Shown: positions 1 to 13,200 of the stretch, piece by piece
How positions within the stretch are numbered: the stretch's first letter is position 1
Layout: every line of letters begins with the position of its first letter
Notes under the pieces: generated by a model
Told to the model about the DNA's origin: nothing
Database searches by the model: none
The model's input: only the letters and a program-made list of their open reading frames with translations
Made by a program: the position numbers and the translations under genes
Source: Silene latifolia
Taxonomy: Eukaryota > Streptophyta > Magnoliopsida > Caryophyllales > Caryophyllaceae
NCBI RefSeq assembly: GCF_048544455.1
Contig: NC_133526.1
Location: forward strand, 5,906,001-5,970,000
Direction: 5' to 3'
DNA: 64,000 bases

Positions 1-1142
1 AAGCCTCGTTCGTGTTGTGGGGACGCTGTCCTCCCATGAGTGCGGGAAGGACTTAGGTCTACCACGCCCACTTTGGGCTCCCCCGGCGACTTGGCTGGGT
101 CAGCTTCTCCCAGTGCTCCGTTCAAATTTCTCGAGTCACGTTTTGGGCCCCGGTCTCTGGCGATTTCCGCCGCTCTTGTCGGCGTGACGGTGAGAAAGGG
201 CGTATTACTAATTAGGTCCAGGACCATTTTCGGTTTTTGCTATGTCAACCACATGTCCCATGATGGTGACCTGGTTGGTCGGCGGCGTGTGTCCGGTATT
301 ATTGGCATCCCGAACTCCGGTTGGATTACTCCGCCGGTGGAGGGCCGCACGACTCGAAATTGTTGAAAGTATCATCGTGGTAGAATGCGGTTTCGTCGGT
401 CACGACTGCGTCTTGTTGTTTTGACATCTTCTTAGCTTTTTGGGTGGGTTTTTGTTGTTTGTTTTTTTTTTGTTGTTTGGGAATGAATGTGACTAGCTTC
501 TAGTGTCTTTCCCCACAGACGGCGCCAATTGTTCCGGGTGTAATTCCAGAGCAGGTATAGTTACCACCCGTGGCTTGTTGAATGATGTCTTGAGTTGGAT
601 TCTCCTTTGGTCTTAATCGTTCCTCTCGGCCTCTCCTGCAACAATGAACGAACTGAGGGCTTGGCTTTGTGCCAAGCGTACTCACTCCGACGCTCAAGTC
701 AGTAAACTTAAAGGGTAAGTTGTTACTTGGCTGAATGTATATTGTAGAGAGATAAGGAAGATATTACCAGGTGAATAGTGTATTTAGGTTTAGTTGTGTA
801 TTTTCTGGATCCTTTCCTCAATGAAGGTTGAGGAGTATTTATAGGCTTTCACCTTTTGTCACGTAGTGGCCAAGTGGCCAAGTGGCTAGCAGGTGGAAAG
901 ACTGATCTACCCTTCGGCCGAGGGACCTATGGCAGGCCGGCGGGCCTTGTTGACCCACCGCCGAGGGGTCTTGGATGTGAGTACGCGGGTATGTGTCCCT
1001 ACTGGCAAAGTTGTCATGCCGAGACCAGTGACCGGCCGATGGGCTGCATCGGCTAGGCTGCCTAAGTCGTTGACTTGCTGTGGATATATTTGACCTTGCT
1101 CAATATGTTGACTTGGTCAGCGGTGCAGAATATGCCCCATCA
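1..1142 (-). mobile_element. Tat-type Ty3/Gypsy element, 5' end only (leader and 5' LTR), runs off the left edge
   Basis: The block from 530 to 1142 is an LTR. It starts TGTTCCGGGTG and ends CCCCATCA, matching the LTRs at 14514 and 24586 over its whole length but clearly diverged from them. Just left of it (about 515-527) is the reverse complement of a TGGCGCCGTCTGTG primer-binding site. Positions 1-529 resemble the leader and gag start of the complete element near 24060-24585. The element is therefore on the minus strand, with most of its body outside the window. Its divergence suggests it is older than, or a different subfamily from, the copy at 14514-25173. It is a fossil fragment here. 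Confidence 0.85.
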
Positions 1143-1237
1143 CAACTGATTGTATAATCCATGATAAATCACTTTTCAATTATTCATGACAATACTTATG
1201 TAAAAAAGATTTACATAAACATTTTTAGATTGCGAAA

Positions 1238-1428
1238 ACACAAAATCTCATTGAAGACAGCACGTATCCGTCACTTTGGAGTGACGGATACCATTTCCTC
1301 TCACAAATGACCCAAATAGAGGAGAGAGGGAAACACATGGGGGATGCCCCCACCTTGTCCCCCTATTCATTTTGTGAGTGGCATTACCCGTCACTTGCTC
1401 CGACCCGTCTTCAGCAAGACTAATTGTT
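1238..1428. mobile_element. MITE with GACGG-rich terminal inverted repeats
   Basis: The two ends are imperfect inverted copies of each other: AAATCTCATTGAAGAC on the left and GTCTTCAGCAAGACTAATT on the right. Subterminal GTGACGGATACC-type motifs lie inside. It belongs to the family also seen at 1524-1714, 33908-34307 and 46868-47052. No coding capacity is visible. The superfamily is not certain, because I see no clear target duplication. Confidence 0.6.
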
Positions 1429-1523
1429 ACGAAAATAACCTCCCTCACTAGTCATCCATTTTATAACCTTTGCAACTTATTAAAAAAAAAAAGGAAATTA
1501 ATATAGGAACCCCATATTATATA

Positions 1524-1714
1524 CAATAGGTCTTGGTATAGACGGGTGGGGCAAATAGACGGGTAAAAACCTCTAATAATATGGGTAGAGGGGACAAGGT
1601 GGGGCACTCCCCATGTGCTTCCCACTTTATGACAAATGGGTATTTTGTGAGGGGAAGTGGTATCCGTTTATACGTATAGACGGATAGTGTCCGTCTATAA
1701 TGAGAATTTGTGTA
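1524..1714. mobile_element. MITE with TATAGACGG inverted ends
   Basis: The right end carries CGTCTATAATGAGAATTTG, the family's typical terminus. The left end has TATAGACGGGTGGGG in inverted orientation. Subterminal repeats of GACGG are frequent. It is a non-coding relative of the elements at 33908 and 46868. Confidence 0.55.
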
Positions 1715-2570
1715 CTTCCTCCATTTAACTCCACTCTACCACTTTGCTTTTTTCACATTCGCCAACGCGTGTTTTACGCGGTAAATATCGTTAGCTACGT
1801 ATTTGCAAAAATTATAAAAGATAGATATTTTTAATGTACTTGTAAAGACGAATCAAACATGATCACACATGAATATATTTTCACTTGTGTATTGAGAGAA
1901 AATCGAGATTAAATGTGCATTTGTGAATAGTGTAAAAAATAGAAATAGGTAAAGTGAAATTAAATGGAGTAAGTATTATATAAGCACAAGTGCACAAGAC
2001 AGAAGAAGTGGGTAAGGTTGGTGAAATGTGAAGACTGCGTATACCATAGGCATGGAATTGGTTGGCTTGATATTTTGCTAATGTTGATGTGTCCATTTAT
2101 ATTGTTTAACTTACTATCTAATCAACTTTTTTTTTTTACTACGAATGAACACGTAGACCGTAGCACTGTCTTTAATATTACGTTGTATAACCTTCAAATT
2201 ATGTATACTAGATTAACCACCTAAAATATAAGACATAAGTCTAATGCCATAAGTAACCCTTAAAAATCTGCTCTTACAGGAATTCGAACCAAAACTCGTT
2301 AAATTTCACGTAATTTAAGAATTTAACCAATTACTAACAAGAAATACTCTAATACTCTAGACTTTTAATTTCCACTTGTCACAATAAAGTATATCACATC
2401 GTAATAAGCAACAATATAAATGCTCTACTCGTATTTCTGTATAATCTATGGATTCAAAATATACTCGTAATAACAATTTAATAGTTCAGGTGTTATTGCT
2501 CAACGATAAGTCGATAATGGTAACTCTTTTTAAACAACACAAAAATTGGAAAAAAAAATGAATTACAAAA
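1715..2570. other. AT-rich intergenic DNA, nothing recognised
   Basis: Only short chance reading frames occur here. No splice-supported gene, RNA gene or clear repeat was seen. Confidence 0.5.
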
Positions 2571-2726
2571 ATGGACAGGTTGGTAGGGATCCTTGAAGAC
2601 ATTTTTCTTATGTTTTCATCGTTTCATTGTTTATGTTTTAGTTATGTTCCAAGGGGCTTAAATAAGATTGCTCATGGCCTCGCACAAAGGGCCATGAGAA
2701 TGTAGGACACCTTTTTTTACTGCTGC

Positions 2727-2761
<35 letters not shown>

Positions 2762-2774
2762 ACAGGTTGGTAGG
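2571..2774 (+). mobile_element. 5'-truncated LINE-type retroposon with 17-bp target duplication
   Basis: The 17-bp word ATGGACAGGTTGGTAGG occurs at 2571-2587 and again at 2758-2774. Between the copies lie about 140 bp of unique sequence followed by roughly 30 A residues. A long direct repeat flanking a poly(A)-tailed insert is the mark of target-primed reverse transcription. The body is too short to name the LINE family, and a SINE or small processed transcript cannot be excluded. Confidence 0.75.
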
Positions 2775-4600
2775 TGAGGTTGGTGTATACTGTATACCCA
2801 GGTGATTGGGACTACTTTTACATGTGATCTTCCTTAAGCATAATAATAATAATAATAATAATAATAATATTAGTTATAATAAATATAAAGTAAATGCAAG
2901 AAGAGAATAATTAGCTAGATGGTAATGCAAACTAGTTGGTGATGATGGAAGCCACTCCTAAAAACTTTCTTTCCACTATTTCTCATTTCCATGATCGACA
3001 GCCTTGACAATACTTTTGTTCTTTTTTAATTGAGATCATGTAGCCATGTCCCATGTTCATGTTATTTTCAATTCTATTATTTGATCTCTATACTTCAAGC
3101 TTACCGGATTCCTTCATGTACGTATGTGAGAAGGTGGGGGATTCAAACTCGTGACTTATTGTCAAGATACTTCTGTAAGACTGAGACCCCTCTTTTTGAT
3201 TATTTAGTCACTTACCGAAAATACATATAACACATTCTATTGAGCAAATCTCAGATCAATATAGGCGTATTCATAGCGAATCTGGTATCCATGCTCTAGT
3301 TTATATATACTGTTTATATATTTTATTCCTAATTATTCGTAAAAAAACCATACTTTTGTTTTATTACTCATAATCATTGTATTTATCTGATAGATAAGAA
3401 AAAAAGGTAAAAACAAGAAAAGGTTTTGACTTTCAATTCTTACATTTAGTTCTTTTATGAATACGAAAGTATAAAATTAGAAGAAGAATTGACTTGAACT
3501 GAACTGAACTGAATTGTTAATAGCTGGATTAAATAGAACAATTATAAAAATCATAGTTTGAAATATTTCCTACAAAGTTTGTGTTTATATGCAATTTGGA
3601 TCCTCTTTATTACTTTCCCACTCCATTATCACCTAAAGTTCTAGATATTATCCCAAAGCGATCTAACGGTCACAATATTAAGTAATGGATGGTAATGTGT
3701 AGGAGAAATAATAAAATGAACCTATTTAAGATAACGGACCATCCAAACTTTTGAGGCAATAAAGAGCATCCCGACTCGTTTATAGGCTAAATGAGGTCCA
3801 AGGCACATTTCAATGATGATCTCAATGATGCCCAAAAGGATGACATCCTAACATGCTATATGCTTAAGGTAAAGTTACCACATAAATAATTTGTTGTTTT
3901 TTTTTTTTTTTTTTTTTTTTTTTTTGTTTACTTAAGTTTAACAACATTAATCACATTATCAAGATAGGAGAATTTGAGACATTAGGATAAGTTGTTGAGA
4001 TAATTTGTTTAACTCCTCATCACATTACAATTTAGCAAATGTCAAATTTAGTAGGTAAGCATTTGATTAGTTGTAAGAGATGCAAAACAACTTTGACTTG
4101 GGCAGTATATAATTAGGTAGTATAATTAGGTAGTTCTAAATAAGCTAAACTTGTCCTTTGATCGTGTATGATAGTGATCTATGATAGCAACTTTATTTAT
4201 GCAATTGTGACCTATTCTTGTTCAATACGAAGTACAACGTTCAATGATACAGACTTCGAAAATACGTAACTGTAAATTATCAATAAAGATAAAATTATCT
4301 AATGTATTTTCTTATATATTTTTCAACGAATAAAATTTTCGAATCTTTGGTTAGGGTTGTGGTCAATCCTTACGGCCGGAGTTAGACATAATTTTCACCA
4401 TTGAAATGCTAAGAGTATAATATTCAATTGCAAAAGTTTGAAGATTCAATCAATGTTTGAGGAATCTAAAAAAAAAATGGTTGCCAAGTAGACACCCTTT
4501 CACGTATATGTGGAGATATTATTTATACCACATATATTCCTTTTCATTGCGTAATGGAGATTTGATCAATTTCAACAAACATTTACACAGTTACACACAC
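2775..4600. other. AT-rich intergenic DNA with simple repeats
   Basis: An (ATA)n microsatellite lies at about 2839-2870 and a T-tract at about 3897-3925. No coding exon or defined transposon end could be supported. Confidence 0.5.
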
Positions 4601-4923
4601 ATTTACACGCAATCTTCTACGAAAAGGAAATGACTCGAAAAGAAAAGTATAGAAACCCAATTAGAACATCGAGTGTTCAACAACCATCACCAAATTACCC
4701 CAATTAATATCGTCTATGGCAAAGAACGAGTTGGATATATGCATCCTTACGTCTTTGTTGAGGGAACAAAACCGTAATAAAGAAGCGCAAAAGGAGTAAT
4801 AATGTATCTGAGTCTGACCATGTAAGTGTAATTCCAGTAATTGCAAGCCATATACAAATATAAGTAGGCCTTCACATTTGAAGAACTAAATAGTCCCGAA
4901 ATTGAAGTAATACCCAGAATATC

Positions 4924-5328
4924 TCAAGGGTGAACTTCTGAGGGATCGACAAGGCCTTCTAATACTACCAGCTGATCTAAAAGTTGAAGCTTCTCACCCT
5001 CAAGGGTCTTGATCTCATGTTCGGCTTCAATTAGCTCGTTTCCCAAGCTGCAACTCTCTTCCTCGAGTTCTAAGAACTTGCGTCGTAGAGCTCTATACTC
5101 GCTAGAAACAGTAGATTCCTGCTGTATTGATGTCCTTGATCTTTGTTGGGGCCGGTAATACATTGCTGCATCATTTTTTACACCTTTCTTAGACGCTTTC
5201 GAAAGGCTTTTTGAAGATATTATTGGTGAGGCTTCTTGAAGTCCTCTCATGTAGTCCACTTGCTCAAGGGTGCTGATTGTTTTTCGGGATTTCTGCTTTC
5301 GTTGATTCAACATCCTTGGATCTTGCAT
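4924..5328 (-). CDS. Conserved plant coiled-coil protein of unknown function, 134 aa
   Basis: This is a single uninterrupted coding exon. The N-terminal half (residues 1-70) is basic and rich in Lys, Arg, Gln and Ser. Residues about 75-128 form a charged heptad-like coiled coil containing the stretches YRALRRKFLELEEES and LLDQLVVLEGLVDPSE. I recognise this C-terminal pattern as conserved in plants but cannot attach a gene name or function. There is no signal peptide or membrane segment. The start was chosen at 5328 because it is the first ATG after a plausible acceptor. The leader appears to be spliced: a CTCAG|GTTACC donor at 7546/7545 follows a probable first exon near 7546-7620, and an RTE-type repeat copy sits in the leader intron. 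The 3' UTR probably runs to about 4600. Confidence 0.65.
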   Translation of the reverse strand: MQDPRMLNQRKQKSRKTISTLEQVDYMRGLQEASPIISSKSLSKASKKGVKNDAAMYYRPQQRSRTSIQQESTVSSEYRALRRKFLELEEESCSLGNELIEAEHEIKTLEGEKLQLLDQLVVLEGLVDPSEVHP

Positions 5329-5475
5329 CTCTTACGAAAAATGAATACTTTGCACTGCTGACAATGAACATTTATTAGTACCCCGCTATCTTGTTCACAT
5401 TTTGAAGCCAAAAACTCCAAATTACTTGGTCTTATATTATGGTGAAATACATCACTATTGTACTGCTTCACATAT

Positions 5476-5884
5476 ACAGTGCCAACAACAACAACAACAA
5501 CATCAGAGCCTTAATCCCAAAATGATTTGGGGTCGGCTGACATGAATCATCCTTTAGAACCTTCCATGGGTGTGAACGCACACCTCAAAATGCGAATAGA
5601 AAAGGGAAAATGAAAAACAAAGGGAGAGCGAAAATGAAATGCAAAGTCAAGTTAAACTTACAGGTTTTAAAAATCGAATTCCGGGTTTCTTTTATAAAAA
5701 CTTAAAGTTTAAATCGAGAGAAAAGATTAAAACGATTTTGAAAACCGAAATAGAATTAAGGATCCGGAATGCCTTAAAAGTAAACCAAGTAAAATATATA
5801 AGAAAGTGGTTGGTAAAAAAAGTGTAATAAAGGAGAGAAGAACAAATAATTTAATTTTTTTAAATTAAATAAAAACACAGCGCC
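5476..5884 (-). mobile_element. RTE-type LINE 3' fragment or Au-SINE-like retroposon, copy 1
   Basis: Read on the minus strand, about 390 bp end in CAGCCGACCCCAAATCAT and a (TTG)n tail. That tail type is shared by plant RTE LINEs and Au-type SINEs. The near-identical flanks acagtgcc (5476-5483) and acagcgcc (5877-5884) look like a slightly decayed target duplication. A second copy, similar over its whole length, lies at 9299-9685. It sits in the probable leader intron of the gene at 4924-5328. Confidence 0.65.
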
Positions 5885-7545
5885 ACCCAACCAATATTTT
5901 TCATGTTTCTAAGGGTCGGTAACTCGATATAGGACATGAGCATAACCTGTATACAAACAGACACGGAACATCGCAAGTTGCAAGCCTAATCAACAAATAG
6001 GAAAAAGAGTAGCAGAAACATAGAACTAGTGAAAGAATTCTTGAAGAATGCAACCTTTCTTAACTTGATATGGCTGCATAAAAATTAATAGGGTCAATCG
6101 TTTCTCCATGCCCAACCAGCCTGCATCTCCATTAATCTTCACAGGCTCATAATGCCATTTAGCACCTAGTATTGGGCTATTGGCAACCAACTCATACTAC
6201 ACGACCAAACAACACATACCTAAGGTTTTAGCACGAAAATATTTTGCAATCGTTATCCATTTGAAACTCTGAAAGCTAAACAATTTTTTCATATTCTAGG
6301 TGAGACGTGTTTGGTTGAGCCCCTACAACAAGTATTCCAAATATCTTGTGGCTTATACTCAGCTATTGTTTTTGGGTTAGAAAGACAGTTATCAAGAGCA
6401 ATTTCCTGATTTTTATTTTGAATTGAGGTCATGAAAATCACCCCGCAATGACTCTATCACCTAAGGTACCTGACATTCGAAAAAAAAAATAGATATTCAG
6501 GAGAGAACTCCATAAAAAAATTCGATGCGAAATATCCATCACATCATTACTAATCGTATTACACTCGAGTAACCTTCCAAAAGAAACCCTTTTCGCTTTG
6601 CTGATCAACCAAATGTCGCTAAACCTTATATTCCGCATCCACATACACACCAAAACCTATATGTAAGCATCATAAGCCGAGAAACCGTGGACACTCAGAA
6701 GTCTACTCCTAGATAACAGTCATTGTCAACAGAAATGAAGAGCTCGTGAATTTATAGTTTCTATCTGCTAAAAAACTTGCCCCTCGGTTCCATTAACGGA
6801 ATGCCGTCTAGCTAGACAAGTAAATTCAAGACATATTCAACAAACCCACCTACAAGTTCTTCCCACATTACTTGGAATTATTACCAATCTAACGCATGCC
6901 AGTATAGCATCAGAAAATGTGGCTTTAATACGGTAATTCAAGTACAATAAAATGACAATATTCTTTTGCCTTCAAACCTCTCGCTATCACTCAAAAACAC
7001 TGACAAAATTTCAGGAAGACTGTTAAATTCGTTTCGAAGAATTGAATTGATTGCTAGTTGTTGTTTATGCTCAAACAACAATTTTATACCTTAACATTTA
7101 CGATTGAATTAAAGTCCAATCGCAATAGCACAATTCATGATCTATGCTCGCAATAAATATTCGTGTAATCGTGTTCCAACATTGCTACCCCTAGTCACTC
7201 ACTTCCCCAGCGATCAAAATTCCCAATTCACATAAACCCTAAATAATCTAATCTAATCTAATCTCAACCTCAGCTCATACATTCCAATCGCTCGCGAATT
7301 TACACAGCAATCGCAGAAATCAATCGTAAAACCTAAGTAAAAATAATCGACGACAAATTGAAATCAAGCAATAAACCCTAGAAATCTCAATCAAACATCC
7401 GAAAATTATATAGCTGCAATCGAATTTAAAGAAAAGATTCATAAAACATTATTGAAATCAAGAGTAAATTCGAAATCAGAAAGATTAAAGTTGAATAAAA
7501 TCTGAAACCCTAACGAAAAAGTAAGAGATAGAGAGAGAGGGTAAC

Positions 7546-7620
7546 CTGAGCTGAAGCATGAAAGGAAGCGGAAGATTGAAGATTCGCGGTAAAAAATGAC
7601 AAAAGAACGGTCTTTTGACT
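7546..7620 (-). promoter_or_regulatory. Probable first (leader) exon and promoter area of the 4924-5328 gene
   Basis: The minus strand reads CTTCAGCTCAG|GTTACC, a good donor, followed by a CT-rich intron start. No coding frame joins this exon in phase to the CDS, so it is taken as 5' UTR. The exact transcription start is not visible. Confidence 0.35.
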
Positions 7621-7756
7621 CGCGCCTTCCATATTTCCGAGACTCGAACCGAGTTTGTATAAATAGTAATTGACCCGACTCGAAACCGTCTAACCCGAAG
7701 AAAACACTCAATTTGAAATGACTTGAAATAGCTACTTTGAAACACCGTTGTATTAA

Positions 7757-8063
7757 GCGGTTGTTTGGTTGATCAAGGAACTTAATTTTCCTAAGAAAAT
7801 ACAATTCATGGGAATTAAGTTGCTTCATCCAATTAGGGTGAATTTCGGAAAAGTATGGTTGCTCATGTAGGAATTAAATTCCACAGGAACATGACCAAGG
7901 GGGAATAGGTAAGCAACTTCCCACATCATGTAGGCATTGGAAGTTCCTGGGAAGTTCTAATTCCTACATTTTCTAAAATTTATGGCAATCAAACAACTCA
8001 TGTTTTTCAAAATCATGGAATTTTCCAATGTCTATGTTTTCTAAGTGGCAACCAAACGACCCC
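7757..8063. mobile_element. Tourist-like MITE (PIF/Harbinger)
   Basis: The inverted ends are GCGGTTGTTTGGTTG and CAACCAAACGACCCC. They are flanked by the trinucleotide TAA on both sides (7754-7756 and 8064-8066), the target duplication typical of PIF/Harbinger. The internal part has no coding capacity. A related element lies at 53711-54024. Confidence 0.8.
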
Positions 8064-8489
8064 TAAGTAGTTCTGCAATTTTTGTAAAATCGATTTTTAA
8101 CCACTAACCCGACATCATGTGACTCGTTCCTAAACTGACCTGACACAAATGACTCGTATCTAAAATAAATTGACCCGAGTACCTGACACGAACGACTCAT
8201 ATCTAAAATGATCTGATATAAGTATATAACAAGACCTAACTTAACCTCACCCAAACTCGACCTAATTGACCATTAACAAGGAGGTACTCCTGCATATATA
8301 TAGTACAGTAATATTCTAGACTTTGTAGTGGCGAATTAATTTAATTTATTTAATCCCTATAAAAGGACATATTTTCACTTGCTTATTTTCTGACTTCAAC
8401 AAGTGCAGATGAAAGAAATAATTTACGATTACTAGGAAATACTCCCTCATTTTCTATGTTTTCCAGGCCAACCGAGTTTTGGGGTAGCA

Positions 8490-8905
8490 AGCATTGTTGT
8501 CAAAATCGCGATTCGATCCAACGATTCTACGATTTTACGATCCAAAAATACTTGACCGATCCTGGATCCTACGATTCTATCATAGTTATAGAATCTTACG
8601 ATCCTATTAATTTGAAAATTTCTAGAGATGGGATCATAATACGATCCTACGATTTTACGATCATACGTTCCGATTCTATAAGAAAAAAATTAATATATAT
8701 TTTTATATAATAACACCGTAAAACCCAAATTTCGTGTAAGTTGTTCATACAATAATACTAAAATCATTAATTACCAATATTTTATGAATAAATATTAATA
8801 AATAAGTGTTTTGGTTTTCAATTATATGTTTTTACCAAATAAAAAATTATATTTAGTGAGTTTGTAGAATCTTGCGATTCTACGATCCTATATTAAACTC
8901 TTCCA
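8490..8905. repeat. Degenerate TACGATYYTACGAT-rich repeat
   Basis: Words such as CGATTCTACGATTTTACGAT recur several times at 8505-8670 and again in mixed order at 8865-8895, on either side of an AT-rich core. This looks like a non-coding dispersed repeat with sub-repeated ends, but no target duplication or clean terminal repeat was found. Confidence 0.45.
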
Positions 8906-9132
8906 CATAAATGCAGATAAAATTGCTAAAGAGGTGAAATTTTATTGTTTCCAAAAGGTCAATTAAGAGTCTTTGGGGGTATATCTTGCAATATCTAGTT
9001 CAGCTACAAGCCCACAAGGCAACATGATACTATTAACAGGATAACTTCAGCAGCTTAGGTTACAATTCTGGTTTACAAGAAACACCCCAATGTCGGTGGA
9101 GAAGCAGTTAATGCAATTTCAGTGAAGAACGA

Positions 9133-10214
9133 TCACTTTCCTCGCGCCTTCTCCAAGTCCGGAAGATCTGCGCAACAAACAAATGAAGGTCATTAACATC
9201 ATATTTGACTAAAATGGAGACCAGCAGCTAATATTTGTTTGTCAGCTACATGACTGCCGTAAAACTGTCAGAATCTTACGTTTAGATAACTAAGTACCCA
9301 ACAACAACAACAACATCAACATCAGAGCCTTAATCCCAAAATGATTTGGGGTCGGCTGACATGAATCATCCTTTCGAACCGTCTATGGATGAACGCACGC
9401 CTCAAAATGCGAATAAAAAAAGGGAAAATGAAAAACAAAAAGGAAGAACGAAAATGTAATGGAAAGTCAAGGTAAACTTAGGGGTTTTAAAATCGAATTC
9501 CGGATTTCTTTTATAAAAACTTAAAATTTAAATCGAGAGAAAAGATTAAAACGATTTTTAAAAACCGAAATAGAATTAAGGATCCGGAATGAACCAAGTA
9601 AAATCTATAAGAAAGTGGTTGGTAAAAAGTGTAATAAAGGAGAGAAGAATAAATAATTTAATTTCTTTAAATTAAATAAAAAAACACTAAATATGTCAAA
9701 AAAAAACATCAAATACTAAAAATCCACATGTATCCTTTCCCTCCATTGTGCCCTCTCCGTCACCATACTCTCCTCAAGCCCCAGAAATCTCATATCGTGC
9801 TCTATCACTCTCAACCATGTAAGTTTATCTTGAATCTTTTAAGTTGTGTTGTGCGCAGCTAGTGAACTTGCGAAATAACTAGTTTTTTTTTGGGTTTTTC
9901 TACGTGGTACCCTTGTACTTTTTCGAATTCTACGTGGTGCCCCTCGCTTTTCAAAAGTTTATGAGTGGTACCCCTAAACTTAATGAAAACATCTTAAAAT
10001 GCCCAAAATGCTCTAAAGCGTACATATATTTTCTTTACAAAATTTAACAGTTTAAAAACGTGATTTTTAGTAGTTTGGGTATTTTGAGAACATTTTTCAA
10101 AGTTTAGGGGTACAGTGATGTTTTCAAAAACACAGTGGTATCACGTAGAATTCGAAAAAACAGAGGGATACCACATAGAATAACCTCTTTTTTTATGTTA
10201 GAGGGTGCTTCCAG

Positions 10215-10258
<44 letters not shown>

Positions 10259-13200
10259 AGGTAGTTGTTATGAAAAATGAGCGACAGAGTAAGAATGTTA
10301 GATATTGTGTGACTGAGGCATGAGCAATATAAGGCATAAGATCAACTGAACGAAAGTAGATGAAGAACTCACAAAGCAGTCCATCATCATCACTGCTGTC
10401 CCCATCATTCTCCTGTACAGAAAAGTTACATATTTGAGTAACTACATAGAAAGTAATACCCAACAAAGAGAGTGCATGGATCGTCAAAGTTCTATTACCG
10501 AAGCAGCTCCGTCTTCAGATGATAAGTCGGCTACAAAGAAAAAACAACGGAAGCAAATTGTGAGAGGCAGAACCATAATTCTGGCATATAAAAATATCAC
10601 TCTGTCTATCATGTCCAAACATATATCAAAGGTTTACGAAAATGTTATAGAAGAGAGTAGGATGGTTAGGAGCAGTCTTCAGCAAGAAAGGCCAGTCAAG
10701 GTTTTTAAGCCTTATTCTTATAATTGTTATTGCTGAAGTTAACATGTTGTTGACAAAAGAAAGAGCAAATGGAATTAGATGACAAGTCTTGATGGCATAG
10801 CACAAGAACCTAGGCCCCTAGCAGGCCTGAACCGCCTGATACTTACAAGCATTTTACAGGTCAGATCGGTGATAAGAGTAAACCGTGTGTAGATCTAATA
10901 CAGCATGCTTCTTAATCCCCTAAGATTAAGGTTATGAACATTAAGAGTAAAAGGGTTCATTGGGAGGACGATGAGCAGCTATGGATGTGGACAATTATGA
11001 CTTAGTACTGCTAGTTGCTAATTTCTGTTACTTTGCGCCTAAGGGTTAAAAATAAAAAGCAATCTTGTTCTAAACTTGCAATCAAGAATTCAAAGATGTT
11101 ATGACCGACAATTTTATCCAATAAGCTAAGAGCAGTTTTTAATCTTTTTTTCGTCTACGAGTTTCACCAAACTGCCTTAGAATGTGATATGAATGAGCTG
11201 TTTATAATTTTATATATTCAAGTCAGACTCACCACAAATAACATTCCGTGCATACAAATATACAATACAAACCCTGCATCCACAATGTTTGGTGGTTATT
11301 CACCAATGTGTCCTTATTAAGGATCTCTCTGGGAAAAAAACAACCATTGCTGGCCACTCTTTCTTAAGGAGTTGCTTCCTTGGATTTTGGAAAGAGAAAG
11401 TACAGACTACATAATGTGGCCTTTCAAAAATTTGTATGACGTTTGTCCATAGATTTGTGTACGGCTTTAGGAGAATTGATTTTTCGGTCAATGATGTTTA
11501 ATGATGGGTCAACGGTAGGATATAATACAAAACTTGTACCATTGTAGATTCCTGTAGTTAGAAGGCGTGAGTGCACTCAGGCGACGAGGGCCAGTGGAGA
11601 TGAGGCGCATGCCTTATAGACATGAAATGCGCACCTTATAGACACGAGTCCCACTGTTTTCGCAACCAAATTTACATTTTCAAAATAGAATTTGTGCAGC
11701 AATATTTTTGGGATTTTAAAGAGGGCAGACATGTAAAAGGGTAAAAGAAACGGATAATGTGGCAAAACGAAAGGCATAGTAAATGAACTAGAACAAAACA
11801 AAATGGATAATGTACAGTAGTGACCCTCGCTCTGTGCGCGTTATCTACAAGGCGCGCTGAAGCACTTTCGCCAGTGCCTCACTGAGTATTCAGCTTAAGC
11901 CCCCTCTGAGGCCTACTTTATCAGACACCACCTTAAGCAAGAGCCTTTAGCGCACCATGTAATATTGTTATAACAAAATGAATGAATTTAGTTGGCAATT
12001 TTTGAGGAAGAGAGTGAAGGAACTTACAATCTATCTCTTCGTCATCTTCATCACACCATTTGTTCCAATCAATTTTTAAGTAGGGAGCAGGTTTCTCTTC
12101 TGTCTTTAGAATCCTTTTCCACCAGCCCTTCTGCTCTTTCTGTATTGAGCATAGTATATTTCTCAGCCCTGTTTTAGTTCTGCACCCCTGCATTGAGATG
12201 ACGCTGAACTGAGAACAAGTAATTCAGGAACAAACTGACAGAAATCGACCATAGAAATATCAAATATCAAGGCCAACGATGCAGCCATTCATGCGTAGCT
12301 TGGCCAGTATGGCCACTATCACATGCCAGTTTATTAAACCTACAACGCCAAATGCAATGCAACACTATATGCGTGCTTGAACTAAAAAGTCGCCGGATTA
12401 GATATGACATTGTCTAGATTCTAGACTACTCACACGTCACACTTGCCAACACACCAGATAAAGAATAGACAAAAATTCATGTGCGGAGCTCCACCCTAAT
12501 TAGATATATGGACATTGGTTTCACTTTTATAATTGTAACTAATGTAATTTCAGTTATTCTTTTATGCGTTCCTAAATAAAAACATGGACGCCATTTCACC
12601 AAATGACTAACTTAGAATAAAAAAGACACGGCCACCGAAACCCAGTGTCCGAGGCTCCATTGGAAATGAAAACATTTTTCTTAATCACATGATAGAGATT
12701 AGCAAAAACCAATCGCTTTAACTTTTATACAAGCTTCCGTAATAGTTAATACATACAAGAGATAAACAGCTTCTTCTACAGTGAACACAGCTGAACAGGA
12801 GAGCAAAAGACAAAAGAGTTTCACTGCGAGAGGGAAACACACCTCAGGCGCTATTGCACCATAGAGTTCCAGCGTACATTCATACTTTTCTCCTTGTCGC
12901 CCTGTTGCTGAAAACTTAAACAAACCTTCAGGCTCACACTTTACTTCGACATCTTTGGCATCAGGCAAAGAAACAGTTAAATAGACCTTGCTAGCACGTT
13001 GAGCCCAAAGAACCTCAGGACACCTACTGAACAAAGATTAAACATCCATGTTACTAAAAAACTAACAAAAGATGAGATCCCAAGTGCATTATTATTAGTC
13101 CACATACAATCATCAATCAAACAAGTTTTCACGATCAAGCATGAAACCGAGCCTCCCATCCCCCCAAAAAAAAGAATCCACTAGTAAAGCTATATCAAGC

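Noticed and set aside
40-366. 108-codon plus-strand frame near the left edge
   Set aside because: It lies opposite the gag start of the Tat element and is a shadow frame.
7439-7828. 129-codon minus-strand frame near the leader exon
   Set aside because: It spans a Tourist MITE end and the leader exon and has low-complexity Phe/Ser/Leu composition.
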